DNA of 64,000 nt. It comes from Desulfuromusa sp. (lineage in GTDB: Bacteria; Desulfobacterota; Desulfuromonadia; Desulfuromonadales; Geopsychrobacteraceae). Positions 8,892 to 17,117 of the stretch are shown here, piece after piece (position 1 is the first letter of the stretch; each line of letters begins with the position of its first letter). The position numbers were made by a program, and so were the translations under genes. The DNA lies in contig JADGDX010000005.1 of assembly GCA_016744675.1 (NCBI GenBank), positions 1 through 64,000 of the forward strand, read 5' to 3'. The notes under the pieces are model-generated. The model had not been told where the DNA came from, ran no database searches, and saw only the letters and a program-made list of their open reading frames with translations.

Positions 8892-10502
8892 TTATGTTGT
8901 GAATTTACTCAGCTGTTCTTCCAGTTGACAGATTCGGCCAGTGATCTGTTCTGCACTAACTGCGACGGCCGTAGAAGAATGGCTTATCTCAGCTCCCGAA
9001 GCTTTCACAGATGCGGCATAGCCTGCAACCTCAGAGGATGCTGCCGCTTGTTCTTCAGTGGTTTTTGCTACGTTGTTGATATTTTCTGAAACACCTATAA
9101 TCGCTGTAACAATATTTTCCATGGTTGTCCCAATTTCCTGCACAGACATCGCACCGCGTTTGACCCCTTCAGCATTTTCCGTAGATTGCTTCATTGCCTC
9201 TTTCGTGTCATCCTGAACAGATTGAATCATTGTCGCGATTTCCTCGGCAGCTCCAGCCGATCGGGAAGCAAGGTTGCGAACCTCTTCTGCAACGACAGCA
9301 AAGCCTTTGCCTGCATTACCCGCTCTGGCCGCTTCAACTGCGGCGTTAAGGGCAAGAAGGTTCGTCTGGAAGGCAATTTCTTCAATTGTCTTGAGAATTT
9401 TTCCGATCTTTTCAGAGTTACCTTCAAGGTCAGACATCTTCTCAGTAAACGTTTGCGTATTTCCATAGATTTTATTCATACCACCGACAACTTCAGTGAC
9501 TCGATCAAGTCCATCGGAGGCGAGCTGGCGAGTATCGTGTACTTGCTGAACCACCTCGCTGTTTTCCTGAACGATTGCATCGACAGATGCACTGAGCTGC
9601 CGAGCTGTTTGTTCATTTCCTTCAGCGGCTCCCGTCAGATCAATGACCGTCTGTTTAGATTGAGACGCTGTTTGCGTAAGATCATTGGACGTGGAATGCA
9701 GTTCCCCAGCAAGCCCTTTGATTGGAACGAGAATATCAGAAATCTTTTTCATCAGCTGATTAAGCAGGGCACTGATTTCGCCAAGTTCACTCTTGTTGAC
9801 AGGGAGTCTCTTCGTTAAATCTCCATCACCAGAAACAATGTCTGCAAGACTTCTCTGTAACCTTTGGGTTGGGCGTACGAGTGAATACCAGACAAAGAGG
9901 AAAACAAGAACAAGCAAACCAATAATCGCTGCTGTTGCAATAGCAAGGTAGGTCGTGCGACTTTTTTCAATGGCTATAAACTTTGAAATATCTGAGGAAA
10001 CTTTAAAGTAGGAAGAAATTTGCCCCTCCCGACCGTTGTAGTCTTCCGCTACGACTCCATCATGACAGCGCAGACATGATGAGACGATAGGAATACCAAT
10101 GTACTCATCATAAAAATTACCATCAATTTGACTGTGAATGAGTTTGTGGTCTTTCGCCAGCGATTGGACGAGCCTGTTAGGTCCTGTTTCTGGACTTGAT
10201 TCTCCACTTTGGTAATACACTTCTCCATTGAGAGTTCCGATCAGCTTGACGCTTTTAATGGTTTCCCCCGGAGCCATTTCAAGCTGTTGCCAAAAGAGTT
10301 CCATGTTCCCTGTTGTCAAAGGAATTCCAAGGCTTCTGACGACAAGGCCGGCCTGCTCATTGAGCATGGAATCAACAGCTGGAGTGACCAACTGTTTAGA
10401 GCTATACCACCATCCGAAAAAGCCTGGAGTGGCGGCGATGGCCAAAGCGATCGATATAAAAATGAGAAATTGAAACCTGGTTTGTTGTAGAAACGTTTTC
10501 AT
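8892..10502 (-). CDS. Methyl-accepting chemotaxis protein with periplasmic c-type heme sensor domain
   Basis: This is a 536-residue transmembrane chemoreceptor. TM1 is at about residues 11-30. A periplasmic domain at about 31-183 carries a CxxCH heme-attachment site (SSCLRCHDG, Cys143-His147). TM2 is at about 184-206, a HAMP domain follows (LVRPTQRLQRSL...), and the cytoplasmic signalling hairpin has the tip EEIAFQTNLLALNAAVEAARAG. No C-terminal CheR/CheB pentapeptide is present. The ATG follows GGGAGA and lies 12 bases after the stop of the hydrogenase small subunit. The gene sits between hydrogenase structural and maturation genes. That position suggests it senses the redox output of the hydrogenase; this is inference. 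Heme-containing chemoreceptors are known in Geobacter relatives. Confidence 0.9.
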   Translation of the reverse strand: MKTFLQQTRFQFLIFISIALAIAATPGFFGWWYSSKQLVTPAVDSMLNEQAGLVVRSLGIPLTTGNMELFWQQLEMAPGETIKSVKLIGTLNGEVYYQSGESSPETGPNRLVQSLAKDHKLIHSQIDGNFYDEYIGIPIVSSCLRCHDGVVAEDYNGREGQISSYFKVSSDISKFIAIEKSRTTYLAIATAAIIGLLVLVFLFVWYSLVRPTQRLQRSLADIVSGDGDLTKRLPVNKSELGEISALLNQLMKKISDILVPIKGLAGELHSTSNDLTQTASQSKQTVIDLTGAAEGNEQTARQLSASVDAIVQENSEVVQQVHDTRQLASDGLDRVTEVVGGMNKIYGNTQTFTEKMSDLEGNSEKIGKILKTIEEIAFQTNLLALNAAVEAARAGNAGKGFAVVAEEVRNLASRSAGAAEEIATMIQSVQDDTKEAMKQSTENAEGVKRGAMSVQEIGTTMENIVTAIIGVSENINNVAKTTEEQAAASSEVAGYAASVKASGAEISHSSTAVAVSAEQITGRICQLEEQLSKFTT

Positions 10503-10514
10503 TGGATCTCCCAT

Positions 10515-11456
10515 TTAAGACACGATGTGACGCCAGTCGACGTACTCAATATCATCCGGTGAAGTAAACATTGCTCCATCGACCCTTGCGAAATAGTCCT
10601 TGTGGGAGCATCCCTTGCAGCCAAATCTCGCTTCAACACACCAATTGGCACCATCATTCCACTTACGGCTTGGACAGATTTTCCGATGCGTAATGGTCCC
10701 TTTGCAACCAACTTCAAAGAGGCAACCATCATCTCCGGGATATTTTGCAAATTTGCGGGCTTCGTAAAGCCCTCTGAAAGGACAGTGGTCGTGAATCAAA
10801 TCTGAGTAAAAACGAATTGGAGAGAGGTCGGCATTCCGCTTGGGAACCTGCCCTGTTGCGACAATGTCCAGAACCGTCCCGACAATCTCAGCTGGGTGAA
10901 CTGAACAACCAGGAAGCGTAATGACTTTCTGTTCAATTTTTGCATCATCCCAGTGACAGTATTCTTTTAGAAATTTAGGTATCGGAGTGGCCCCAGTTGT
11001 GTTTCCGGCTGCAGCAGAAATCCCCCCAAAGGTCGCACAGGTTCCCGCACAGATAATCAATCCTGCCGATTCAAAAACTTTTTTACTAAATTCTGCAGCA
11101 GTCTGTCCAAAAGTGAGCGCAGTCATTTTGTTCTTAAGTGGGATAGATCCCTCTGTGACGATGACATGTCCCCCATCCTCAATCACTTGATCCCAGATCG
11201 CGTGATACTCTTTCCCTGATGCAAATGAGATGTTTGGATGGGCTACGACATTGACAATTTCGGTTAGAAACTGCAGTAGATCCCCTGAGTTCAAAAAGCT
11301 TGTACTGCAACCGGTACAGTCTTGGTTTTGTAGCCATGCAACTTTAGGTCTTTGGCTAGCAGGGATATTTAATAGTGCTTCAACCTGCTTGACAGGGACA
11401 GCCATGCCAGCGAGCAAAACACTTGCAACTTTTAAAAATTCTCTACGATCCATCAT
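10515..11456 (-). CDS. [NiFe]-hydrogenase small subunit, Tat-exported
   Basis: This subunit carries the Fe-S electron relay of a periplasmic uptake-type hydrogenase. The 313-residue protein starts with a Tat signal (DRREFLKVASVLLAGMAVP). Proximal-cluster ligands lie in QDCTGCSTSF, CATFGG and LPGCSVHP; distal and medial ligands lie in HDHCPF, GCLFEVGCKG, CPSRKWNDGANWC and CKGC. In WCVE a cysteine replaces the proline common at the medial [3Fe-4S] cluster, suggesting an all-[4Fe-4S] relay. There is no C-terminal membrane anchor. The start at 11456 follows AGGAGA; the ORF track start is 12 codons too early. It lies 11 bases after the large-subunit stop, the reverse of the usual small-then-large order. 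Confidence 0.93.
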   Translation of the reverse strand: MMDRREFLKVASVLLAGMAVPVKQVEALLNIPASQRPKVAWLQNQDCTGCSTSFLNSGDLLQFLTEIVNVVAHPNISFASGKEYHAIWDQVIEDGGHVIVTEGSIPLKNKMTALTFGQTAAEFSKKVFESAGLIICAGTCATFGGISAAAGNTTGATPIPKFLKEYCHWDDAKIEQKVITLPGCSVHPAEIVGTVLDIVATGQVPKRNADLSPIRFYSDLIHDHCPFRGLYEARKFAKYPGDDGCLFEVGCKGTITHRKICPSRKWNDGANWCVEARFGCKGCSHKDYFARVDGAMFTSPDDIEYVDWRHIVS

Positions 11457-11467
11457 CAAAGTCTCTC

Positions 11468-12901
11468 CTAGTGAATTGAACAGGCCATGCAAGGGTCAAA
11501 ACTGTGCGTTGTTCGAATGACCTCAAGATTGGTCTCTTGACCTCTGAAAGTCGTGGGAAGACCTTTCATTGCCGCTTCAGCTGGGCCACCTAAGGGTGAG
11601 AAATTCCATGTTGAAGGGACAATCAGATTGGCTTCCTGAATCTCTCCATTTTTGATGCGATAATAGTGCATAAGTGCCCCACGAGCAGCGATGCCATGCC
11701 CCCAAGATTCACCAGTGATATCTTGATTTGGATTCCATGCTTTGATGAATGGTTCGTTGATGTTTTTCAGCAGGTGATCGATAACAGATTCGCAGTATTC
11801 TAATAGATTCAAGCACTCGACTCCGCGAGCCAGAAGACGTCCCATATTAGATGACCCAAGGCGCCCCCCAAGGCTGGAAACGATATCAGCAAAGCGCTTA
11901 TCTTTGTTGACGACCAGTCTGGCGAGGGGTCCTACCTCCGCGGTATTCCCGTTGTAACGCGGCGCTTTAACAAAAGTATAGGCTCCAGGCTTGTCGGTAT
12001 CGTACTCACCACTTGAGGTGTAATAGGACTTTTCAGTCATCTCTGTGATACTGTTTTGAGATAAGGTTTGATGCCGGCCACCCATGATGACCCCGGCCTT
12101 AAACATCGGAGTTTCGTCAGGTTGGTAGCAACTGTTAACCGCCAAGAAATTACCACCTGCGTTTCCCAAATCAAAGTGTTCTGGAAAATTTTTAGCAATG
12201 GCCAGAGCATCACCAAGGAGAGTCCCTTCGACAAAACCTCTGACCTGACTGAGCGTTGATGACAGGTTAATCAGTTTTTCTGAGGTAATATCTGTTGTCA
12301 CACCCGCTGGGGTGATGGAGTGAGGATGCGGTGCTTTGCTACCACAAAGAGCGATCGCGTTGTGTGATTTCTGTATATACCCTAACGCATCGAGGTAGTG
12401 AGCAAGCAGAGTCTCGCAGGTTTTTTTATCTTCTATATAACGACCTGTTGGATACTTATGAACGATTCCAAAGGTGTTGTTTTTAACCGCATTTATTACG
12501 GACCGCACCTTGGCATTACTCCCGCTATAGTCAGCAGCTTTCATAACGTCAAACCAGTCTGGGCCGGTCAAAAAATAGGTGTGTAATATATGATCGGCAA
12601 TCATATGGGTGGCAACTGTCAATTCGCGCATCAGTCTGCCATTTGCAGTTGGAATAATTTGTGCTGTTTTTTCCAACGCCTTGTTCGCAGCCTCAGCATG
12701 AACATGCCAACAGACACCACAAACTCTCGAGACCGCAATTGTCGCATCCATCCAACGCCTACCAACGAGGAACCCTTCAAAACCACGTGCCATAGTTCCA
12801 CGAACTTTTGCATCAACAACATGACCATTTTCAACTGTGGTGATGACCTCTTGATGACCTTCAATACGCGTCACAGGGTCAATAACAATCTTCTTTCCCA
12901 T
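11468..12901 (-). CDS. [NiFe]-hydrogenase large subunit without C-terminal extension
   Basis: This is the catalytic subunit of 477 residues. The NiFe site cysteines are in RVCGVCWHVH (Cys61, Cys64) and in the terminal SFDPCMACSIH (Cys471, Cys474). The L2 motif resembles group 1 enzymes. The stop codon follows directly after the final histidine, so the peptide normally cut off by a HyaD/HybD-type endopeptidase is absent, and no such protease gene is in the operon. This feature is known in H2-sensing (HoxC/HupV) and a few other hydrogenases. Export would be as a complex with the Tat-signal small subunit. The start at 12901 follows AAAGGAGAG. No cytochrome b or ferredoxin subunit is nearby. Confidence 0.93.
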   Translation of the reverse strand: MGKKIVIDPVTRIEGHQEVITTVENGHVVDAKVRGTMARGFEGFLVGRRWMDATIAVSRVCGVCWHVHAEAANKALEKTAQIIPTANGRLMRELTVATHMIADHILHTYFLTGPDWFDVMKAADYSGSNAKVRSVINAVKNNTFGIVHKYPTGRYIEDKKTCETLLAHYLDALGYIQKSHNAIALCGSKAPHPHSITPAGVTTDITSEKLINLSSTLSQVRGFVEGTLLGDALAIAKNFPEHFDLGNAGGNFLAVNSCYQPDETPMFKAGVIMGGRHQTLSQNSITEMTEKSYYTSSGEYDTDKPGAYTFVKAPRYNGNTAEVGPLARLVVNKDKRFADIVSSLGGRLGSSNMGRLLARGVECLNLLEYCESVIDHLLKNINEPFIKAWNPNQDITGESWGHGIAARGALMHYYRIKNGEIQEANLIVPSTWNFSPLGGPAEAAMKGLPTTFRGQETNLEVIRTTHSFDPCMACSIH

Positions 12902-12982
12902 CTGCTCTCCTTTACTTAGCCTCTCCATCACACCCAGTTTTCAGAATCGAGGTAAACTCAATCTCAAAACATGGTGAAAAAA

Positions 12983-13010
12983 GATACATTAAATAACACC
13001 AACCTGTCAA
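12983..13010 (-). promoter_or_regulatory. Candidate sigma-70 promoter of hydrogenase-MCP-hyp operon
   Basis: A perfect TTGACA (minus strand) lies about 105 bases upstream of the large-subunit ATG. It is followed after 16 bases by TGTATC, a weak -10 element. No sigma-54 element (TGGCAC-N5-TTGC) was seen in this leader. Confidence 0.35.
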
Positions 13011-13551
13011 CACTCACCATCAATTTATTACTGATACATTACTATTCTTGATCTAACCATCTAAAAAATAGAACAATTTTTTATCGGTGATTGTGATGAG
13101 GATATATTTAACAGGTATTTTCATCGTGCGGGGAACGTGTGGTTGAATAAAAATTGGTATTTGAGTAATTTACATAGCATGGACATGAATACTCTTCTTA
13201 CCAATATCTATCCACTCCCACCTCCAACTCAAGCAAGTGCATTCGTCGTAATTTTACTTTTAATTTACTTTCAAACCGTGGGGCCCATCGTCACTAGAAC
13301 AGAAGAGACATTGGCCTCTCCCCAAATTCATTCACGAATAAAACTGCCCACGCAACAGCTCCGTAAATATTGCATCGATTTTTTAGAAGCCAAGAAGTCA
13401 GGTGTCGCCTTAAAATCCCGCATGCTTCGGGGGTGACTTTTATTCATCATAGGAGCTTTTTTAGCCATGGTATTTGTGAAAAATTCGCCAAAGAAAAGTA
13501 TGACTATATAAAGCCAGAATATAGCCGACCCACCAAAGAACCCATACAGAC

Positions 13552-13587
13552 AAAAAGCCTCTTCCTATTTTCCGAAAGAGACTTTTT
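13552..13587 (-). terminator. Intrinsic terminator-like hairpin downstream of tRNA-Lys pseudogene
   Basis: On the minus strand AAAAAGTCTCTTTC pairs with GGAAGAGGCTTTTT and ends in a U-run. It resembles in layout the hairpin next to the tRNA-Glu 3' remnant at 27733-27766. Confidence 0.6.
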
Positions 13588-13597
13588 GTTTATTTTG

Positions 13598-13650
13598 TAT
13601 CCCAAGGGGATTTCGACTCCACGACCATATGATTAAAAGTCGATTGAGAC
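13598..13650 (-). pseudogene. Decayed tRNA-Lys (UUU) gene
   Basis: The stretch cacgaccatatgattaaaagtc matches the anticodon and variable region of the intact tRNA-Lys at 28111-28186 in all but one position. Similarity extends into the T-arm (ggggatttcgactc). The acceptor stem, D-arm and CCA are no longer recognisable. An anticodon-like TTTTAAT remains, but the molecule could not fold as a tRNA. Confidence 0.65.
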
Positions 13651-13731
13651 CTTTTCTAGTTCCCGTCTCACCTACAAACTCTCGTTAATAATGAGAAGTA
13701 CCGACTCAGTACGGTCGTAACTGTCGGACTC

Positions 13732-14562
13732 TCACTGAGTTTCATTGACGACAATGACTTTTCTGTGAGGAAATGGTATTTCGATATTCGCCTCATCTAG
13801 GGCTTTCTTAATTTGCTCAGGGACAGAATAACGAATAGCGAAATAATGTTGTCCATCACAGTATGGCCGAACTATAAAATCCACCGAACTGTTGTTTAAG
13901 GTTTCAACCTCCACAAAAGGAGGAGGATCACTGAGGACGTGCGGGTGTCCCTCTAGCACCTTATCGATAACCTTCCGAGCATCATCAATGCTTTCACCAT
14001 ATGCAATACCAAAGCTCATATCGACACCACGAACGGCATGGTGAGAATGGTTAACGATTTGCTCACCCCATATTTTCCCGTTTGGAATAATGATTTGCTG
14101 ATTATCAAAAGTTTGCAAAACAGTCGTAAACATATCGATTTCAGTGACCTTACCAAACTTTCCCGCCACTTCAACAAAATCATTCACCTTATAGGGCCGG
14201 AAGATCAACAGCATCACACCCGCCGCAAGATTGGTGAGCGTTCCTTGAAGCGCCAATCCGACGGCCAGACCAGCAGCGCCTAAAAGAGCGATGATAGAGG
14301 CGGTTTGCACCCCAAAGCGATTTAAGACAGCAATTCCAACAAACGCCAGAATTGTATAACGTGCGAGGCTGCCAAAGAACCTAAACAGGGTATCGTCAAG
14401 CTGTGCGTGTTTATTCGCTATCCCGACAACAGCGCGATAAACCCTACCTGCGACCCAACTCCCAATAATCAGGATAATCAGAGCCAGAAAAATGTTAGTG
14501 GCCCAATCCAGTGCGGTCGGTAAATATTGGTTTATATCAAGTTTCTCAAACAATTCTGACAT
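13732..14562 (-). CDS. Small-conductance mechanosensitive channel, MscS family
   Basis: This 276-residue inner-membrane channel opens on hypo-osmotic shock. Three membrane helices (about 18-38, 58-80 and 85-110) end in the pore helix sequence IIALLGAAGLAVGLALQGTLTNLAAGV, followed by the MscS beta domain (RPYKVNDFVEVAGKFGKVTEIDMFTTVLQTFDNQQIIIPNG). The start at 14562 (MSELFEKLD) has an AGGTGGAG site; the ORF track start five codons earlier overlaps that site. Its length matches E. coli MscS. Confidence 0.92.
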   Translation of the reverse strand: MSELFEKLDINQYLPTALDWATNIFLALIILIIGSWVAGRVYRAVVGIANKHAQLDDTLFRFFGSLARYTILAFVGIAVLNRFGVQTASIIALLGAAGLAVGLALQGTLTNLAAGVMLLIFRPYKVNDFVEVAGKFGKVTEIDMFTTVLQTFDNQQIIIPNGKIWGEQIVNHSHHAVRGVDMSFGIAYGESIDDARKVIDKVLEGHPHVLSDPPPFVEVETLNNSSVDFIVRPYCDGQHYFAIRYSVPEQIKKALDEANIEIPFPHRKVIVVNETQ

Positions 14563-14598
14563 GCTCCACCTCCTCAATTAATAAACGATTAAAAGATA

Positions 14599-14613
14599 GT
14601 GATATCTTATCAC
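14599..14613. promoter_or_regulatory. Perfect palindrome GTGATA-N3-TATCAC upstream of mscS
   Basis: A 6-3-6 inverted repeat lies 37 bases before the mscS start and 113 bases after the end of the amyloid-like operon. It could be an operator; no T-run supports a terminator. Confidence 0.35.
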
Positions 14614-14725
14614 AATCATAACAAAAGATTCTGATAACTCCTGTAAATCCGTTGATTCCTTTTCATTGCCCAACACCTCCTCATAAGCCGGTGAAATTGA
14701 ACTCCAGAAATCCCTTCCGCATTGT

Positions 14726-15934
14726 CTAGTTGTTCAGCAAAGAAAGCTCAAATGGAAAAGAAACCGACAATTGAAAGTCAGTCGCATCGCGTGTCAGACC
14801 GATAGACAGGTCTATGTCCATAGCGTAAGAATCACTCTTCGCTCTCGATAAACCGATACCAAAAGTTGATGTCGTTTGATCAGAACCATAAATATCCTGG
14901 TTGTTGATTTCCGTTTCCAAACTGTAATTAAAACTGTAATTAAAGCTCAATGACGTATCAAGATTAAGCGATAGAGCCATGCCAAGATTGCCCCCAAAAC
15001 TCTCACCGGGGCGGATAGCACCAATCGACTTATTGGATTTTGGAGTGTAGGTTGCAGACAGCCCACCAAAAACAACAATAGGATCAGCAACAGCGATACT
15101 CGTCATCGACACACCCCATGTTTCAAATCCGGTGCCAAATGATGGTTTATCAGTATCTTCTTGTCGATAAGGATCATCTCCGGAGGTGGATTTCCAATTG
15201 AGGGCAATGACGGTGTCCGGCCAAAAGGTTGACCCGTTAATCAGTTGATAACTTAGCCCTAGCGAGATATCACCCAAGCCATTTGTTTCATGAGCGACAT
15301 GAGTTCCGTCATCTCTAAAAGAGCGCTTTCTCTCATAACCGAATGGAAAAGTAAGGTCGAGTTGAGTCTCCCATGGCAAGCCCAGGCGGAAGGTATGATT
15401 ACTCGTCATGATGTCACGCCTAACCTTCTCCGCAACAATATCCCCTATGACCAGAACCGGATACACGGTAAATCCATCAACAACAATAGAATCATACGAC
15501 GCATGAGCGTAAGAAAAGCTCAAATCATAAGTAAGCCGATACGGCGCAAGAAGCATCCCCCCCTGTCTGCTTAATCTCTGTTCAAAAGCTTCCTCTATCA
15601 GTTGATAATTCTCTTCGCCCTCTTGCTGAAGTCTTAATTTTTCCTCAGCACTGGCCACAGAAAGCGTATTCTCAGAGGTTTCAATTGAAGGTTCTTCTTC
15701 ATGGGCATCAACAGCGACGGCGCGTTCCAACTGCTCAATCCGTCGAATCAGATTTTTCATCGCCAAGTCACGCACCCGATCCGCTTCTTTTAGGCGAATT
15801 ATTTCGAGTTGCCACTCCTGATAAGTTTTAACTGATACCGATTCAGGTAGCTGTCCATCATCCTGAGCCCAACTTGGGCTACAGACAAATGAAATGAGGA
15901 GAACGACGATCAGAACAATTAATCGACAGATCAT
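14726..15934 (-). CDS. Outer-membrane beta-barrel protein with N-terminal coiled coil (FapF-like)
   Basis: This 402-residue protein has a signal peptide ending at SPSWA/QDD. A charged helical, coiled-coil segment follows at about residues 36-72 (LEIIRLKEADRVRDLAMKNLIRRIEQLERAV). From about residue 130 on, repeated amphipathic strands with aromatic ends (YRLTYDLSFSYAHAS, TQLDLTFPFGYER, ISLGLSYQLING) suggest a barrel. The same order, coiled coil then barrel, occurs in FapF, the trimeric secretion pore of Pseudomonas functional amyloid. It is the last gene of a six-gene operon and starts 1 base after the C39 peptidase stop. The FapF analogy rests on architecture and neighbours, not on an alignment; a MetA-type porin is the alternative. 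Confidence 0.7.
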   Translation of the reverse strand: MICRLIVLIVVLLISFVCSPSWAQDDGQLPESVSVKTYQEWQLEIIRLKEADRVRDLAMKNLIRRIEQLERAVAVDAHEEEPSIETSENTLSVASAEEKLRLQQEGEENYQLIEEAFEQRLSRQGGMLLAPYRLTYDLSFSYAHASYDSIVVDGFTVYPVLVIGDIVAEKVRRDIMTSNHTFRLGLPWETQLDLTFPFGYERKRSFRDDGTHVAHETNGLGDISLGLSYQLINGSTFWPDTVIALNWKSTSGDDPYRQEDTDKPSFGTGFETWGVSMTSIAVADPIVVFGGLSATYTPKSNKSIGAIRPGESFGGNLGMALSLNLDTSLSFNYSFNYSLETEINNQDIYGSDQTTSTFGIGLSRAKSDSYAMDIDLSIGLTRDATDFQLSVSFPFELSLLNN

Positions 15935-15935
15935 A

Positions 15936-16691
15936 TCAAGGCGTCACTGTGGACATTCGTCTGGTAAGGGGTTGACTCGGCATACGATTGAGTATTCGGT
16001 TTCCATAGTTGTAATCCGGGATAGCCATTTCCATCATTTCTGGAGAAAGTGGACTTCTGGTCTCAGCTGAGAGCTGCTTGACCATAAGAGCTTTTTCTTT
16101 CGTCGTAACAGTATAGAAAGCGATCCGACTTTTCCACATCTTTTCAAAACGATCGGCAGATAGAGATATATTTCCAAAGGCAGGATCACCCAGCATCACA
16201 TGTCCACCAACCCGCTTTCGGAAGATAACAAAGTGATCGAAATCACCAATGCGGATAGGCAGAATCGCAGGAAGACCAAAAAGTCCCAAGTCATCAAGTG
16301 TCATATCTCCGTAACCGATCCCCTCCAAACCAACAGCGCGGACAAAACGCTTTAGGTCGTAGAGAGAAAAGCCACCGCGCTCCCTGACAAGAACAGGATC
16401 ACTGTTCTTTAGGATCGTTAAGGTCACAGCCATTTCGGAGAACTGTCGATCGTGGTGATAAATAAGAAGGGTCGATAGAGCTGCAGCGCCACAGCTCATA
16501 TCCCAGCCTTGACGCGTTAAATTCTTCCAGCGCAACTCAGCCATACTCTGAACCGTTGAGCTAAAGCGATAGCCACCGCTCCGCACGCCTATTCGACTTT
16601 CTGAATAGACCGGTGTTGTGCAAATAAAAAATAGGCTGGTCATAAACAGCAGTAAAAACAATCTATGACCTGTCGCCAAAAAAGCTATCAC
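15936..16691 (-). CDS. Exported C39-family cysteine peptidase (FapD-like)
   Basis: This 251-residue protease has an N-terminal signal sequence (LFLLLFMTSLFFICTTPVYS). The C39 fold residues are visible: catalytic Cys in GWDMSCGAAALSTLL, His in DFDHFVIFRKR, and Asp in VMLGDPAFG. C39 peptidases cut after double-glycine-type leaders, normally on the cytosolic side of ABC exporters; this stand-alone version would act in the periplasm, like FapD. The start is GTG at 16691 without a clear ribosome site, 8 bases after the preceding stop, so it is probably translated by coupling. Its likely substrates are the four upstream secreted proteins, which all carry a [AG]G motif after the signal peptide. Confidence 0.85.
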   Translation of the reverse strand: MIAFLATGHRLFLLLFMTSLFFICTTPVYSESRIGVRSGGYRFSSTVQSMAELRWKNLTRQGWDMSCGAAALSTLLIYHHDRQFSEMAVTLTILKNSDPVLVRERGGFSLYDLKRFVRAVGLEGIGYGDMTLDDLGLFGLPAILPIRIGDFDHFVIFRKRVGGHVMLGDPAFGNISLSADRFEKMWKSRIAFYTVTTKEKALMVKQLSAETRSPLSPEMMEMAIPDYNYGNRILNRMPSQPLTRRMSTVTP

Positions 16692-16699
16692 GATGAGTG

Positions 16700-17101
16700 C
16701 TAATCAGATAATAGGTGATTTAATTGATTGATACTGCCAATGCTTGAATTCACAGTCACATTTAGATTCAAAAGTATCTGTACGGGTGAATTCACCGCAT
16801 TAACATTAATCAGTGAACTCAAGTTAGACTGGGCATTGTCCATAAGTTGCAGACTTCCCTGAGTGTTATAATTAGCAATAGGGACAACGAGGATCTCACC
16901 ATCGACTTCACCATTTTTACCGCTGTAACGAAATGGAATCCGCGTCAATGCTTCCGTACTTGAAGAGCTCGCGTCAACACTACCAGCAGTGACGGCTGTG
17001 AGCTGTTGATCTGTTAACTCTGAGAAAGCCCACACATTTCCAGGGCTGACACAGGTCAAAAGAAATCCAAGAAGAATCACACCAAACTTTATTTTATTCA
17101 T
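16700..17101 (-). CDS. Small secreted protein with VTAG motif
   Basis: This 133-residue exported protein of unknown function has a signal peptide to about residue 25 (GNVWA). LTDQQLTAVTAG follows, ending at residue 40. The C-terminal part is rich in Asn, Ser, Val and Leu and contains LQLMDNAQSNLSSLINVNAVNSPVQ, a variant of the DSAQ...VNA...VA motif of its larger neighbours. It could be a nucleator or minor subunit of the same fibre or matrix. The start at 17101 follows GGAG. Confidence 0.7.
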   Translation of the reverse strand: MNKIKFGVILLGFLLTCVSPGNVWAFSELTDQQLTAVTAGSVDASSSSTEALTRIPFRYSGKNGEVDGEILVVPIANYNTQGSLQLMDNAQSNLSSLINVNAVNSPVQILLNLNVTVNSSIGSINQLNHLLSD

Positions 17102-17117
17102 ATGAACTCCAGACACA

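Larger units (their letters stand above)
12932..13731. other. 800-base region without a supported gene
   Basis: This AT-rich spacer holds the hydrogenase promoter region, an unsupported 99-codon ORF (13137-13436), a terminator-like hairpin at 13552-13587 and a decayed tRNA-Lys at about 13598-13650. It looks like an insertion or deletion scar. Confidence 0.6.

Noticed and set aside
11468-12901. Selenocysteine in the hydrogenase, suggested by mnmH in the window and [NiFeSe]-like small subunit
   Set aside because: All four active-site positions are ordinary Cys codons (TGC/TGT); no in-frame TGA.
13137-13436. 99-codon ORF in the region upstream of the hydrogenase
   Set aside because: No ribosome site, no recognisable domain, and it overlaps a region with scars; not called as a gene.
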